From contig JAUWMJ010000176.1 in assembly GCA_030613225.1 (NCBI GenBank), positions 1-6,672 on the forward strand: a stretch of DNA of 6,672 nucleotides, in the 5' to 3' direction. The DNA is from Desulfobacterales bacterium (GTDB lineage Bacteria; Desulfobacterota; Desulfobacteria; Desulfobacterales; JAUWMJ01). A program made the translations under genes and the position numbers. The notes beneath the pieces were generated by a model. It saw nothing but the letters and a program-made list of their open reading frames with translations. It did not search any database and had not been told where the DNA came from. This document shows positions 1 to 5,510 of the stretch, in pieces. The first letter of the stretch is position 1, and each line of letters starts with the position of its first letter.

Positions 1-184
1 GATCAAGGATCCGATAAACCGTAACACGATTGATATCAGTGCTGCGACTTAATATATCAATAATCTCACTGGGATTTAAAGGGTAATTGTTGTTTCCTAT
101 AACTTCCAGTATCTTCAATCGATTCGGTGTGGAGCCCAAACCGGAATTTTCAAGAAGATGCGCATAATCGCATTGATAACACAT
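1..184 (-). CDS. zur: Fur-family metal-responsive regulator, probably Zur (partial, N-terminal 61 codons)
   Basis: Reading leftward from the ATG at 184-182 gives 61 open codons that run off the window edge. After a short leader, residues 11-61 fit the N-terminal winged helix of Fur/Zur/PerR proteins: a GLGSTPNRLKILEVIG segment (residues 15-30), then LNPSEIIDIL (36-45) and the recognition-helix segment INRVTVYRILD (51-61), whose TVYR is the family hallmark. A GGGGA ribosome-binding site sits about five bases before the ATG, and an in-frame TGA lies 27 bases upstream, so this start is well supported. The first residues are MCYQC, an N-terminal CxxC, which could be an accessory metal site. The metal-binding dimerisation domain is outside the window, so Zur rather than Fur or PerR is inferred from the neighbouring znu operon and its operators. 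The gene lies 277 bp downstream of znuB on the same strand and may originally have been part of that operon. Confidence 0.85.
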   Translation of the reverse strand, partial: MCYQCDYAHLLENSGLGSTPNRLKILEVIGNNNYPLNPSEIIDILSRSTDINRVTVYRILD

Positions 185-199
185 GATTTCCCCGTAAGC

Positions 200-224
200 G
201 TTCAGAGTTCAGAGGTTCAAGGTT
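200..224 (+). repeat. Short-period GTTCA repeat array, left copy
   Basis: Tandem 7-8 bp units of the form GTTCAGA, GTTCAGAG, GTTCAAG, GTT are read on the plus strand. The array starts 15 bp upstream of the Fur-family start codon. The same unit recurs in inverted orientation at 421-450 and again at 3624-3647, so it belongs to a dispersed intergenic repeat type rather than being a chance run. Confidence 0.7.
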
Positions 225-231
225 GCTTTTT

Positions 232-366
232 TTATCGACCTTGTTCATAGGACAGCAGGTATTTGATGAAACCACGAATGGTGGCACGGGTACGTCCGGC
301 ATGATCGTAAACATCCTGAAACTCAGCTTTTTCGTTATGTATTGTTGATCCACCATCCTTCTCCAG
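232..366 (-). pseudogene. Possible remnant of a coding sequence (C-terminal fragment, no start codon)
   Basis: This frame is open for 44 codons between a TAA at 369-367 and a TAA at 234-232. Its translation looks protein-like, with a mixed charged and hydrophobic stretch EFQDVYDHAGRTRATIRGFI followed by KYLLSYEQGR at the C-terminus. It has no ATG, GTG or TTG start and no visible ribosome-binding site, so it is unlikely to be expressed as it stands. I do not recognise the family. It lies inside the segment bounded by the two inverted GTTCA arrays, consistent with a decayed passenger gene. It could also be a chance open frame, since 44 codons is short. An overlapping longer frame starting near 356 gives an unconvincing low-complexity product and was not preferred. 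Confidence 0.3.
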
Positions 367-420
367 TTAGAGATTACGAATTTTCGATAGGATTCAGTTT
401 TGTGTTGAGAACCACCAACC

Positions 421-450
421 CCTGAACCCTGAACCTTTGAACCCGTGAAC
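421..450 (-). repeat. Short-period GTTCA repeat array, right copy (inverted relative to 200-224)
   Basis: Read on the minus strand, the array runs GTTCACGG, GTTCAAAG, GTTCAGG, GTTCAGG. It begins 11 bp after the znuB stop codon. Together with the array at 200-224 it forms an inward-facing pair enclosing about 200 bp, like the ends of a small inserted element. No target-site duplication is evident next to either array. Confidence 0.7.
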
Positions 451-461
451 GGCTACAGATA

Positions 462-1295
462 TCAATCGCCAATAGCCCTTGAATATAAACGTTTAGTTTT
501 CAAATGCTGCACTAAAAATGATATAAAAAAGGCCACTGCCGCTACCATGATGATTGTCGCTCCTGATGTAAGATTCAAAATGTATGAAAGCCATAGCCCG
601 ACCATAGTGAACATGCAGCAAAGCAGGGTAGAAATAAGCATCATCATGCTGAGAGATCGCGCATATTTTTCAGCAATATATGGCGGAATGGTCAGCAGTG
701 CAATAACAAGAATCAGGCCGACCACACGAATAATCATGACAATAGAAAGGGCAATCATGCCGATGAGAAGAAAATACAGCCCCTTCACAGGAACTCCCCG
801 AAGCTGGGCGAATTCCTCGTCGTAAGACATGGCCAGGAAGTCATTATAGAAAAATAGTACTATAAGCCCAACACTTAAGCACATTACCAACATCTGCCAG
901 AGATCCGATTTCGGAACAGCCAGAATGCTGCCAAAAAGATAACTCATTAAATCGACATTATATCCTGGTGTCAGGTCTAAAAGGAGTACTCCCAGCCCCA
1001 TTCCAACAGCCCATAACACTCCGATAAAAGTATCCGCCCTGTCTTTGGCTTTCAGAGTTACAGCCGCCATTATAAGCGCTGCAAAAAGGGTAAAGCCCAG
1101 TGTTCCGACAATATATGGCAATCCGAAAAAAAATGCGATACCGATGCCGCCGTATGCCGCATGTGCTATGCCTCCTGCAAGAAAGGCAATCCTGTTAACA
1201 ACGACAAAGGTTCCGATAATGCCACATATAACGCTGGCGAGAAGACCGGCCAGCAGGGCATTTCTCATAAACTCAAACTGCAGGACTTCGAACAT
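462..1295 (-). CDS. znuB: Zinc ABC transporter permease ZnuB
   Basis: A 277-residue integral membrane protein of the ABC-3 permease family, which forms the inner-membrane channel through which metal delivered by ZnuA is moved by ZnuC. About eight hydrophobic segments are visible, at roughly residues 12-33, 37-58, 61-82, 91-108, 132-150, 172-203, 214-235 and 244-263. Family-typical stretches include the GGIAHAAYGGIGIAFFFG region (41-58), IGVLWAVGMGLG (91-102), YLFGSIL (119-125), the cytoplasmic YDEEFAQLRGV segment (158-168) that probably contacts the ATPase, and VVGLILVIALLTIP (191-204). The length is normal for the family. The ATG at 1295-1293 lies six bases after the znuC stop and has a GGGGA ribosome-binding site about ten bases upstream, so it is the third gene of the znuACB operon. 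Manganese or iron permeases of the same family cannot be excluded from sequence alone. Confidence 0.93.
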   Translation of the reverse strand: MFEVLQFEFMRNALLAGLLASVICGIIGTFVVVNRIAFLAGGIAHAAYGGIGIAFFFGLPYIVGTLGFTLFAALIMAAVTLKAKDRADTFIGVLWAVGMGLGVLLLDLTPGYNVDLMSYLFGSILAVPKSDLWQMLVMCLSVGLIVLFFYNDFLAMSYDEEFAQLRGVPVKGLYFLLIGMIALSIVMIIRVVGLILVIALLTIPPYIAEKYARSLSMMMLISTLLCCMFTMVGLWLSYILNLTSGATIIMVAAVAFFISFLVQHLKTKRLYSRAIGD

Positions 1296-1301
1296 AGTAT
1301 G

Positions 1302-2063
1302 TCAATCCCCATTATGTGCACGCAAAACACGGTGCGGTAATCCATGAGCTATTAATTCCACCGGACATTGATACGCCATCTCCAGCATTTCCTCTGTGAC
1401 TTCGGCAGCCCCATGGAAATGTACACGGCGGTTTACACATGCAACTGATTTAACATAACTAGAAAGAGCCAGGAGATCATGGCTTACTACCAGAATTGTA
1501 ACTTTCTCATTAAGATCTTTTAAAATTGTGTAAATTTCAGCCTGGCCTTTTGCATCAACACTGGCTGTCGGTTCATCCAGAATGAGAATTTCAGGCTCTG
1601 TAACAAGGGCTCTTGCAATAAAAACCCTCTGCCGCTGACCACCGGAAAGCTCATCAATATGACGATTTTTAAATTGTTCCATTTCCACTTTCCCAAGGGC
1701 TGTCTGTGCGGTAATCCGATCATCCTTTTTGTAATGTGACCAGCTTGTGCCTGACCTTAATCTCCCCATGAGCACGACATCCAGGACAGATATGGGGAAG
1801 TTTTTATTGATATGGATATCCTGTGGCACATAACCGATGCGGTGAGCAACTTGCTTAGGAGGCCGGCCAAAGACCCGGATTTCACCCCTGTCAGCCTCGA
1901 AAAGCCCCAGCATTAATTTAAGCAAGGTAGTCTTTCCCCCTCCGTTGGGGCCAATCATGGCCAGAAACTCTTTATGATAAAGGGTAAAATTAACGTCCTG
2001 CAAAACCGGCTCTCCGTTGAAGGAAAACCATAAATTTTTAATATCTATAACAGGCTTGTCCAT
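1302..2063 (-). CDS. znuC: Zinc ABC transporter ATP-binding protein ZnuC
   Basis: A 253-residue ABC ATPase that powers metal import through ZnuB at the cytoplasmic face of the inner membrane. All nucleotide-binding motifs are intact: Walker A GPNGGGKTT at 38-46, Q-loop Q81, signature LSGGQ at 139-143, Walker B ILILDEP at 159-165 with catalytic E164, D-loop SVD at 168-170 and switch H195. The C-terminal tail after about 210 is the short extension usual in ZnuC and MntB-type ATPases. The start is set at the ATG at 2063-2061, seven bases after the znuA stop, because translation from there begins MDKPVIDIKNLWFSF, the normal N-terminus. A TTG at 2102 would add 13 residues and overlap znuA, and is unlikely. 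The ribosome-binding site is weak, suggesting coupling to znuA translation. Confidence 0.95.
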   Translation of the reverse strand: MDKPVIDIKNLWFSFNGEPVLQDVNFTLYHKEFLAMIGPNGGGKTTLLKLMLGLFEADRGEIRVFGRPPKQVAHRIGYVPQDIHINKNFPISVLDVVLMGRLRSGTSWSHYKKDDRITAQTALGKVEMEQFKNRHIDELSGGQRQRVFIARALVTEPEILILDEPTASVDAKGQAEIYTILKDLNEKVTILVVSHDLLALSSYVKSVACVNRRVHFHGAAEVTEEMLEMAYQCPVELIAHGLPHRVLRAHNGD

Positions 2064-2070
2064 AATTTTT

Positions 2071-2967
2071 TTACTTCGATGCAGCTTTGAACTTAGCGGC
2101 AACTTGACGCAGATTATCCGGCCAGTTTAAAGCAAGAGGGTCTGCAAAGGCGATTTGTCCGCCTATTGCATGTGCAATAACACTTGCACTTGCAGCAGAG
2201 AACTGGGGTTGAACAAAAATAACTTTTACACCAAGCTTTTTCGCGTGTTTGATAAGGCGCTGGAGATCAGCAGGTTTTGGGTCCTTCCCTTCAATCTCCA
2301 TCGGGATCTGCTTTAGACCATATCCCTGGGCAAAGTACCCCCATGAAGGATGAAATACTATAAATTCCATTCCTTTTCTTTTCCCGGCGAAAATTCCTTT
2401 TAACTCAGCATCCAGGTTTTCAATTTCAATAATAAATTGTTTATAACCGGCCTCATACACTGATTTATTAGCCTGGTCCATAGCAACAAGGGCATTTAAA
2501 ATATTTCGTGCCTGGGTTTTAACAAGGGTTGGTGAAAGCCAGATATGGGGATCTTTCACAATATGATTATACGTCTCTTTATGACGCTCTCCCCCGTGCT
2601 CGCGGTGTGTTTCCATAGAAATTTTATGGATGCCGTCCTGGATATTTACAATTCGCATTTTCGGATTTGCCCCGGCAATCTTTTTAAGCCACACCTTTTC
2701 GAACGGTACTCCAATGGCAAAGTAAATCTTTGTTTTTGAAAGGGCAACCATCTGTCTGGGTTTAGGCTCATATAACGCCGGGCTGGCTCCGGGCTTAACC
2801 ATTACTGAAACATCTACAAGAGCGCCGCCAATCTTTTCCACAAAATATTTTTGGGGCACAATACTCACATAAACAGGGATTACGTTTTTTGCGTAAGCAG
2901 TCTCTTGGAAAAGCATACACAAACCGAAAAGAAACATAATCATTGCCGTTTTGAAAAGGTCTCTCAT
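2071..2967 (-). CDS. znuA: Zinc ABC transporter periplasmic substrate-binding protein ZnuA
   Basis: A 298-residue cluster A-I metal-binding protein that captures zinc in the periplasm and delivers it to ZnuB. Residues 1-26 form a Sec signal peptide: MRDLFK, a hydrophobic core, and an AYA-K cleavage site at 26/27, with no lipobox. Likely metal ligands are H141 (DPHIW), H206 (FHPSWGYF) and D276 (FADP). The position that usually supplies the first histidine, in the GxxPHxYEP motif, reads ASPALYEPKP (61-70), so alanine (A64) replaces it. A modest His-containing loop at 114-135 (H114, H121, H124, H129, H135) precedes the second ligand and favours zinc over manganese. It is the first gene of the operon, behind a strong promoter overlapped by a palindromic operator. 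The ATG at 2967 has only a weak upstream AAGG at about 14 bases, and an in-frame ATG at codon 9 is an alternative start. Confidence 0.93.
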   Translation of the reverse strand: MRDLFKTAMIMFLFGLCMLFQETAYAKNVIPVYVSIVPQKYFVEKIGGALVDVSVMVKPGASPALYEPKPRQMVALSKTKIYFAIGVPFEKVWLKKIAGANPKMRIVNIQDGIHKISMETHREHGGERHKETYNHIVKDPHIWLSPTLVKTQARNILNALVAMDQANKSVYEAGYKQFIIEIENLDAELKGIFAGKRKGMEFIVFHPSWGYFAQGYGLKQIPMEIEGKDPKPADLQRLIKHAKKLGVKVIFVQPQFSAASASVIAHAIGGQIAFADPLALNWPDNLRQVAAKFKAASK

Positions 2968-3040
2968 CTTTTTTCTATCTACCTTATATCAGCCTTGGTT
3001 TTGATTTGAATTGTTGTTGCCCTGAAAATGAAAGAAAACA

Positions 3041-3058
3041 ATGCAACTTTATTGCATT
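3041..3058. promoter_or_regulatory. Putative Zur operator 1, overlapping the znuA -10
   Basis: The plus strand reads ATGCAACTTTATTGCATT. Its core, with one flanking A at 3040, is a perfect 7-5-7 inverted repeat: AATGCAA (3040-3046), five bases, TTGCATT (3052-3058). It covers the -10 hexamer of the znuA promoter, so a bound dimer would block RNA polymerase. An 18-bp site matching it at 15 positions occurs at 3173-3190. Assignment to Zur is inferred from the zinc importer and the adjacent Fur-family gene. Confidence 0.78.
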
Positions 3059-3074
3059 CAGTATCTTTTGTCAA
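3046..3074 (-). promoter_or_regulatory. Sigma70-type promoter of the znuACB operon
   Basis: On the minus strand a consensus -35 TTGACA (3074-3069) is followed by a 17-bp spacer and a -10 TAAAGT (3051-3046). Transcription would start near 3039, giving a leader of about 70 nt before the znuA ATG. The -10 lies wholly within operator 1, so the promoter is probably strong and controlled by repression. Confidence 0.75.
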
Positions 3075-3172
3075 GAAATTTATGATTTGCTGAAATATCT
3101 TTGCTATAACAATAATACTAATGACCTATAGGCGGCTTTAAGGCAATTTTATAAAATGGATTAAGATTTTTT

Positions 3173-3190
3173 ATTGCAATTGAGTTGCAT
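3173..3190. promoter_or_regulatory. Putative Zur operator 2, in front of the divergent small gene
   Basis: The minus strand reads ATGCAACTCAATTGCAAT, matching operator 1 at 15 of 18 positions and keeping the TGCAA/TTGCA half-sites. The boxes are inverted relative to each other, so each has the same orientation relative to the gene it faces. It lies about 94 bp upstream of the small Cys-rich gene at 3284. A possible plus-strand -10 follows directly (TACTAT 3190-3195 or TATAAG 3193-3198), but no convincing -35 is visible. Confidence 0.7.
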
Positions 3191-3233
3191 ACTATAAGCC
3201 ATCCTGATTTTTCACTAAAGTCAAAGGAGATTT

Positions 3234-3283
3234 ATGCCGATATGGAAATAATAGGAAATCCATGGACTGAAAGGCTGGTTTAA
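3234..3283 (+). other. Short upstream reading frames ahead of the small Cys-rich gene
   Basis: A good ribosome-binding site, AAAGGAG (3223-3229), precedes two small frames. ATG at 3234 encodes MPIWK and stops at 3251. ATG at 3242 encodes MEIIGNPWTERLV and ends in TAA at 3281-3283, directly next to and in the same frame as the ATG at 3284. They could be leader peptides that couple translation to the downstream gene. The second could instead be the original N-terminus of a longer protein cut by a stop codon. Neither is proven to be translated. Confidence 0.35.
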
Positions 3284-3460
3284 ATGAACGAAATGGAATA
3301 TTGTTGCGAATGTGATGAACTGATTAACGCTGACCCCATCTATGATGAGTCAGTCACTGGAGATGAAATCGGTCCTCTTTGTAGAAAATGTCACAAAAAT
3401 TTAGTGGATGAAGGGATAATAGAAAGTGGTGTACACATTATTAAACATCTTCATGGTTAA
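3284..3460 (+). CDS. Small Cys-rich protein with two CxxC motifs, putative zinc-ribbon, divergent from znuA
   Basis: A 58-residue protein, MNEMEYCCECDELINADPIY at its start, that I do not recognise. It has CxxC at C7-C10 (with an extra C8) and CxxC at C33-C36 followed by H37. That spacing could form a four-cysteine zinc ribbon. The C-terminus is also His-containing (H51, H55, H57). It is acidic overall in the middle section, has no signal peptide or membrane segment, and so is probably cytoplasmic. The ATG has a GAAAGG ribosome-binding site (3269-3274) nine bases upstream, and an in-frame TAA directly before it fixes the start at or after 3284; M4 is an alternative. It is divergent from znuA and lies behind operator 2, so it is probably made under zinc starvation. 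A role in zinc handling, such as a chaperone, store or zinc-responsive factor, is inference from that context. Confidence 0.68.
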   Translation: MNEMEYCCECDELINADPIYDESVTGDEIGPLCRKCHKNLVDEGIIESGVHIIKHLHG

Positions 3461-3623
3461 TAACGAAGGACTGTACTAAATCGCTTAAAAATATCTTCAC
3501 ATTCTGATGAAGCGATCCATTCCCCACGGCTTTGTTGCTCGTCGGTTTAACAACCTGCTATTCGCCTTCCTATCGTTTCGACACCTGAATAGGTAGATTT
3601 ATTGTGCTCTGCTCAGGTTGCCA

Positions 3624-3647
3624 GGTTCACGGTTCAAAGTTCACGGT
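3624..3647 (+). repeat. Short-period GTTCA repeat array, third copy
   Basis: The plus strand reads GGTTCACG, GTTCAAA, GTTCACG, GTT, closely matching the outer units of the array at 421-450 (GTTCACGG then GTTCAAAG). It stands alone here, with no inverted partner visible within the interval. It supports a dispersed, genome-wide intergenic repeat. Confidence 0.65.
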
Positions 3648-3661
3648 TAGTGGCTTAGGGC

Positions 3662-3742
3662 TACCGCAAGAATAACTTCACATTTTCGCATCTCATCTTC
3701 AGGCCATCTTTGACCGATCCTCAATCGCTAACCCTTACGGTA
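3662..3742 (-). repeat. Long-range inverted repeat at the 3' side of the 585-residue gene
   Basis: TACCGCAAG (3662-3670) and CTTACGGTA (3734-3742) are inverted repeats with one mismatch. In minus-strand RNA, downstream of the gene ending at 3753, the mismatch becomes a G-U wobble, so all nine pairs can form. In plus-strand RNA it would be a C-A clash. This favours a minus-strand transcript, possibly a 3' end structure with a loop of about 63 nt, or a small repeat element. The left arm abuts one copy of the AATAnCTTCACATT direct repeat. Confidence 0.4.
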
Positions 3743-3752
3743 TGAGTTTTTT

Positions 3753-5510
3753 CTACTTTTCTACCAGAAAAAGATGAATATATCTTGGGTCAAGGTCTTG
3801 TGATGAAACCTGTCCATATTCTATTTCTATCTCGGAAAAAAGTTTTTCAAAGGTTTTTCCCAGACTTTTGGAAAGTTCAAAATCGCTTGTTCCGGTTCTT
3901 TCAGCCAGCCATTTTAAAAAAGACTCTTTCATAGGCCGGCCAATTTTTTTTATTTTTCCTTTGTTTGAGAAAAGAAGAGCGTGAAAACGTTTAAATTTGT
4001 CAACAGATAGCGGATCCGGTTCTTCCGGCAGGTTTAGATAGTGTCTGGCCCAAAGAGTAAGAATAAGGTTTTTATGCGTTAAAAACCGGTAAGACGAAAG
4101 CGGTTTTAGATTTATAGACATTGATGAAATAAGATCATCAAATGCTATAATATTATCCAACTCTGTTTCCGTTTCTTTTATGTCATTGATGGAAACAAAC
4201 TCCCTGTATAGCAAACCTGATTTATAGTTGTCATAAAATAATGGTTTTTTAATCAGAATACCACCTAGTACACCTGTCCATTCTTCTCCCCAGAAGGTCA
4301 GGGGAAGTCCCTTACCGGCAAACCAGCATTTATCGAGCCATTTTTCAGCCCGCCACTTTAATTTAAGGGCAAGACCGTACCCAACCCTGAAAATAGAAGA
4401 GAGTAGATGCTCTTTCAGAAACAAAGCACAGTGATCACCCCTGAGTTTTGAGCTTATGCTTCCTTCTTTTTCAGTCATACGCTCAAGGCCGATACTAATA
4501 TATCCACAGGCCTTTTTAACAATGTCTCTTAATTCTTCTCTGCTTCTTGTTTTTTTATGATCTGCTGTGATGACCTGATTACAAAGAAATGCAAATTCAG
4601 CCTGTATCTGCTGCAAAATATCATCTACTTTAATCCTCGCCAAAGACCTTGTAAACAGGTTATCTTCTTTTAACATATCAGTCGGATAAAACGGGACAGG
4701 TAGAAGCAACTCTTTGCCTTCTTCTCTTATTAACGATTTAGCGCTCCGGCTCTTAAGGTTTTTCGGGCTTAAAGGTTGATAAACACCTATTGCTTCATCA
4801 AAAGGTAAAAACCCTTTTTCAGCCAGTCTCACATTGCGCATACGAAAAGCTTCTTCTTCAACTTCTGCAGGGATAATGCTTAATGCTTCGTGCAGAATCT
4901 GTTGATACTTTACATGGTCATAGGCTGCAATGCTTTCAAGAAATTTTACCAAAAACTCCTTTCGGTATCTTTTTGGCTGGGTGTCTGGTTCTGAGATATC
5001 GGATATTTGGTCTGTCGGATCTTCCATAATTCTTATGTAATATGTATCGTCAACTGTAAAAAAACCTTCGCCGAAATCCGAAGGGTCCTGATCATGTTCC
5101 CTGATTCTAACCTCTATATTATTTAGCAGGTAGAATTCTAAAAACTCGGTTTTTTCACTGATCAACCATTTTATCAGGCGTACCGGATCTGCTATAAAAA
5201 GCAGATCAAGCCATTTTGTAATCGATTCTATTCCGAACCTGTCCTTTTCCCATACTTCCAGATCGACCATGTATTCCCACTGTTTGTTTGATGCCAGTGA
5301 TAACAGTGGCAAAGAATCATTGTGACCTATATCATGTACCAAAAAATAAAAATCCTCTTCCGGAATCGAATGCACAAGGGCGGCGGGCTGATGAGCATCA
5401 AGAATCCGCTCCAGTGCCTTTTCCGAAGGAAGAGAAAGAATTTCTCTTCTTTCAATGGATAGTTTTTTCCAGCGATCTAAAGCATTATTTATTTGTACAA
5501 CATTATTCAT
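3753..5510 (-). CDS. Uncharacterised 585-residue protein, tentatively DUF6178 family, coupled to AmpG-like transporter
   Basis: I do not know the function. The general appearance (N-terminus MNNVVQINNALDRWKK, a HQPAALVHSIPEEDFYFLVHD block at 40-60, IREHDQDPSDFGEGFF at 136-151, and DLDPRYIHLFLVEK at the very end) suggests the DUF6178 family of Desulfobacterota, recalled from memory. It has no signal peptide and no clear membrane segment, so it should be cytoplasmic. It is rich in Trp, Leu and charged residues, probably mostly helical, with an acidic linker around 163-180 and a Lys-rich patch at 517-528. No catalytic motif is recognisable. The start is placed at the ATG at 5510-5508, which overlaps the upstream transporter stop by eight bases (ATGAATAA), indicating translational coupling. 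A TTG at 5582 would lie deep inside the transporter gene and is unlikely. The pairing with an AmpG-like protein is the only functional hint. Confidence 0.85.
   Translation of the reverse strand: MNNVVQINNALDRWKKLSIERREILSLPSEKALERILDAHQPAALVHSIPEEDFYFLVHDIGHNDSLPLLSLASNKQWEYMVDLEVWEKDRFGIESITKWLDLLFIADPVRLIKWLISEKTEFLEFYLLNNIEVRIREHDQDPSDFGEGFFTVDDTYYIRIMEDPTDQISDISEPDTQPKRYRKEFLVKFLESIAAYDHVKYQQILHEALSIIPAEVEEEAFRMRNVRLAEKGFLPFDEAIGVYQPLSPKNLKSRSAKSLIREEGKELLLPVPFYPTDMLKEDNLFTRSLARIKVDDILQQIQAEFAFLCNQVITADHKKTRSREELRDIVKKACGYISIGLERMTEKEGSISSKLRGDHCALFLKEHLLSSIFRVGYGLALKLKWRAEKWLDKCWFAGKGLPLTFWGEEWTGVLGGILIKKPLFYDNYKSGLLYREFVSINDIKETETELDNIIAFDDLISSMSINLKPLSSYRFLTHKNLILTLWARHYLNLPEEPDPLSVDKFKRFHALLFSNKGKIKKIGRPMKESFLKWLAERTGTSDFELSKSLGKTFEKLFSEIEIEYGQVSSQDLDPRYIHLFLVEK

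Larger units (their letters stand above)
3461..3752. other. Noncoding convergent interval with repeat elements
   Basis: No convincing gene is seen in either strand between the small Cys-rich gene and the convergent 585-residue gene. The interval holds an inverted repeat just after the small gene's stop (ATCGCTT 3480-3486 with AAGCGAT 3510-3516), a GTTCA array at 3624-3647, an imperfect direct repeat (3490-3505 and 3671-3686, 14 of 16 identical) and a long-range inverted repeat (3662-3670 with 3734-3742). No classical intrinsic terminator with a compact stem and T-run is present for either gene, although a six-T run occurs at 3747-3752. Confidence 0.6.

Noticed and set aside
150..356. 68-codon minus-strand frame overlapping the Fur-family start
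   Set aside because: It overlaps the well-supported regulator start in a different frame, runs through a GTTCA array, and has an unconvincing composition.
200..450. GTTCA arrays as a CRISPR array
   Set aside because: The units are 7-8 bp, directly adjacent and without spacers, and no cas gene is present.
445..825. 126-codon plus-strand frame opposite znuB
   Set aside because: It is the antisense shadow of a strongly supported membrane protein gene and has no family-like features.
1520..1723. 67-codon minus-strand frame inside znuC
   Set aside because: It is an alternative frame of the intact ABC ATPase gene, across its signature and Walker B region.
2064..2102. Upstream TTG start for znuC at 2102
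   Set aside because: It would add 13 atypical residues and overlap znuA by 32 bases. The ATG at 2063 gives the normal N-terminus.
3480..3516. Intrinsic terminator after the small Cys-rich gene
   Set aside because: The 7-bp stem has a 23-nt loop, is not GC-rich and is not followed by a T-run.
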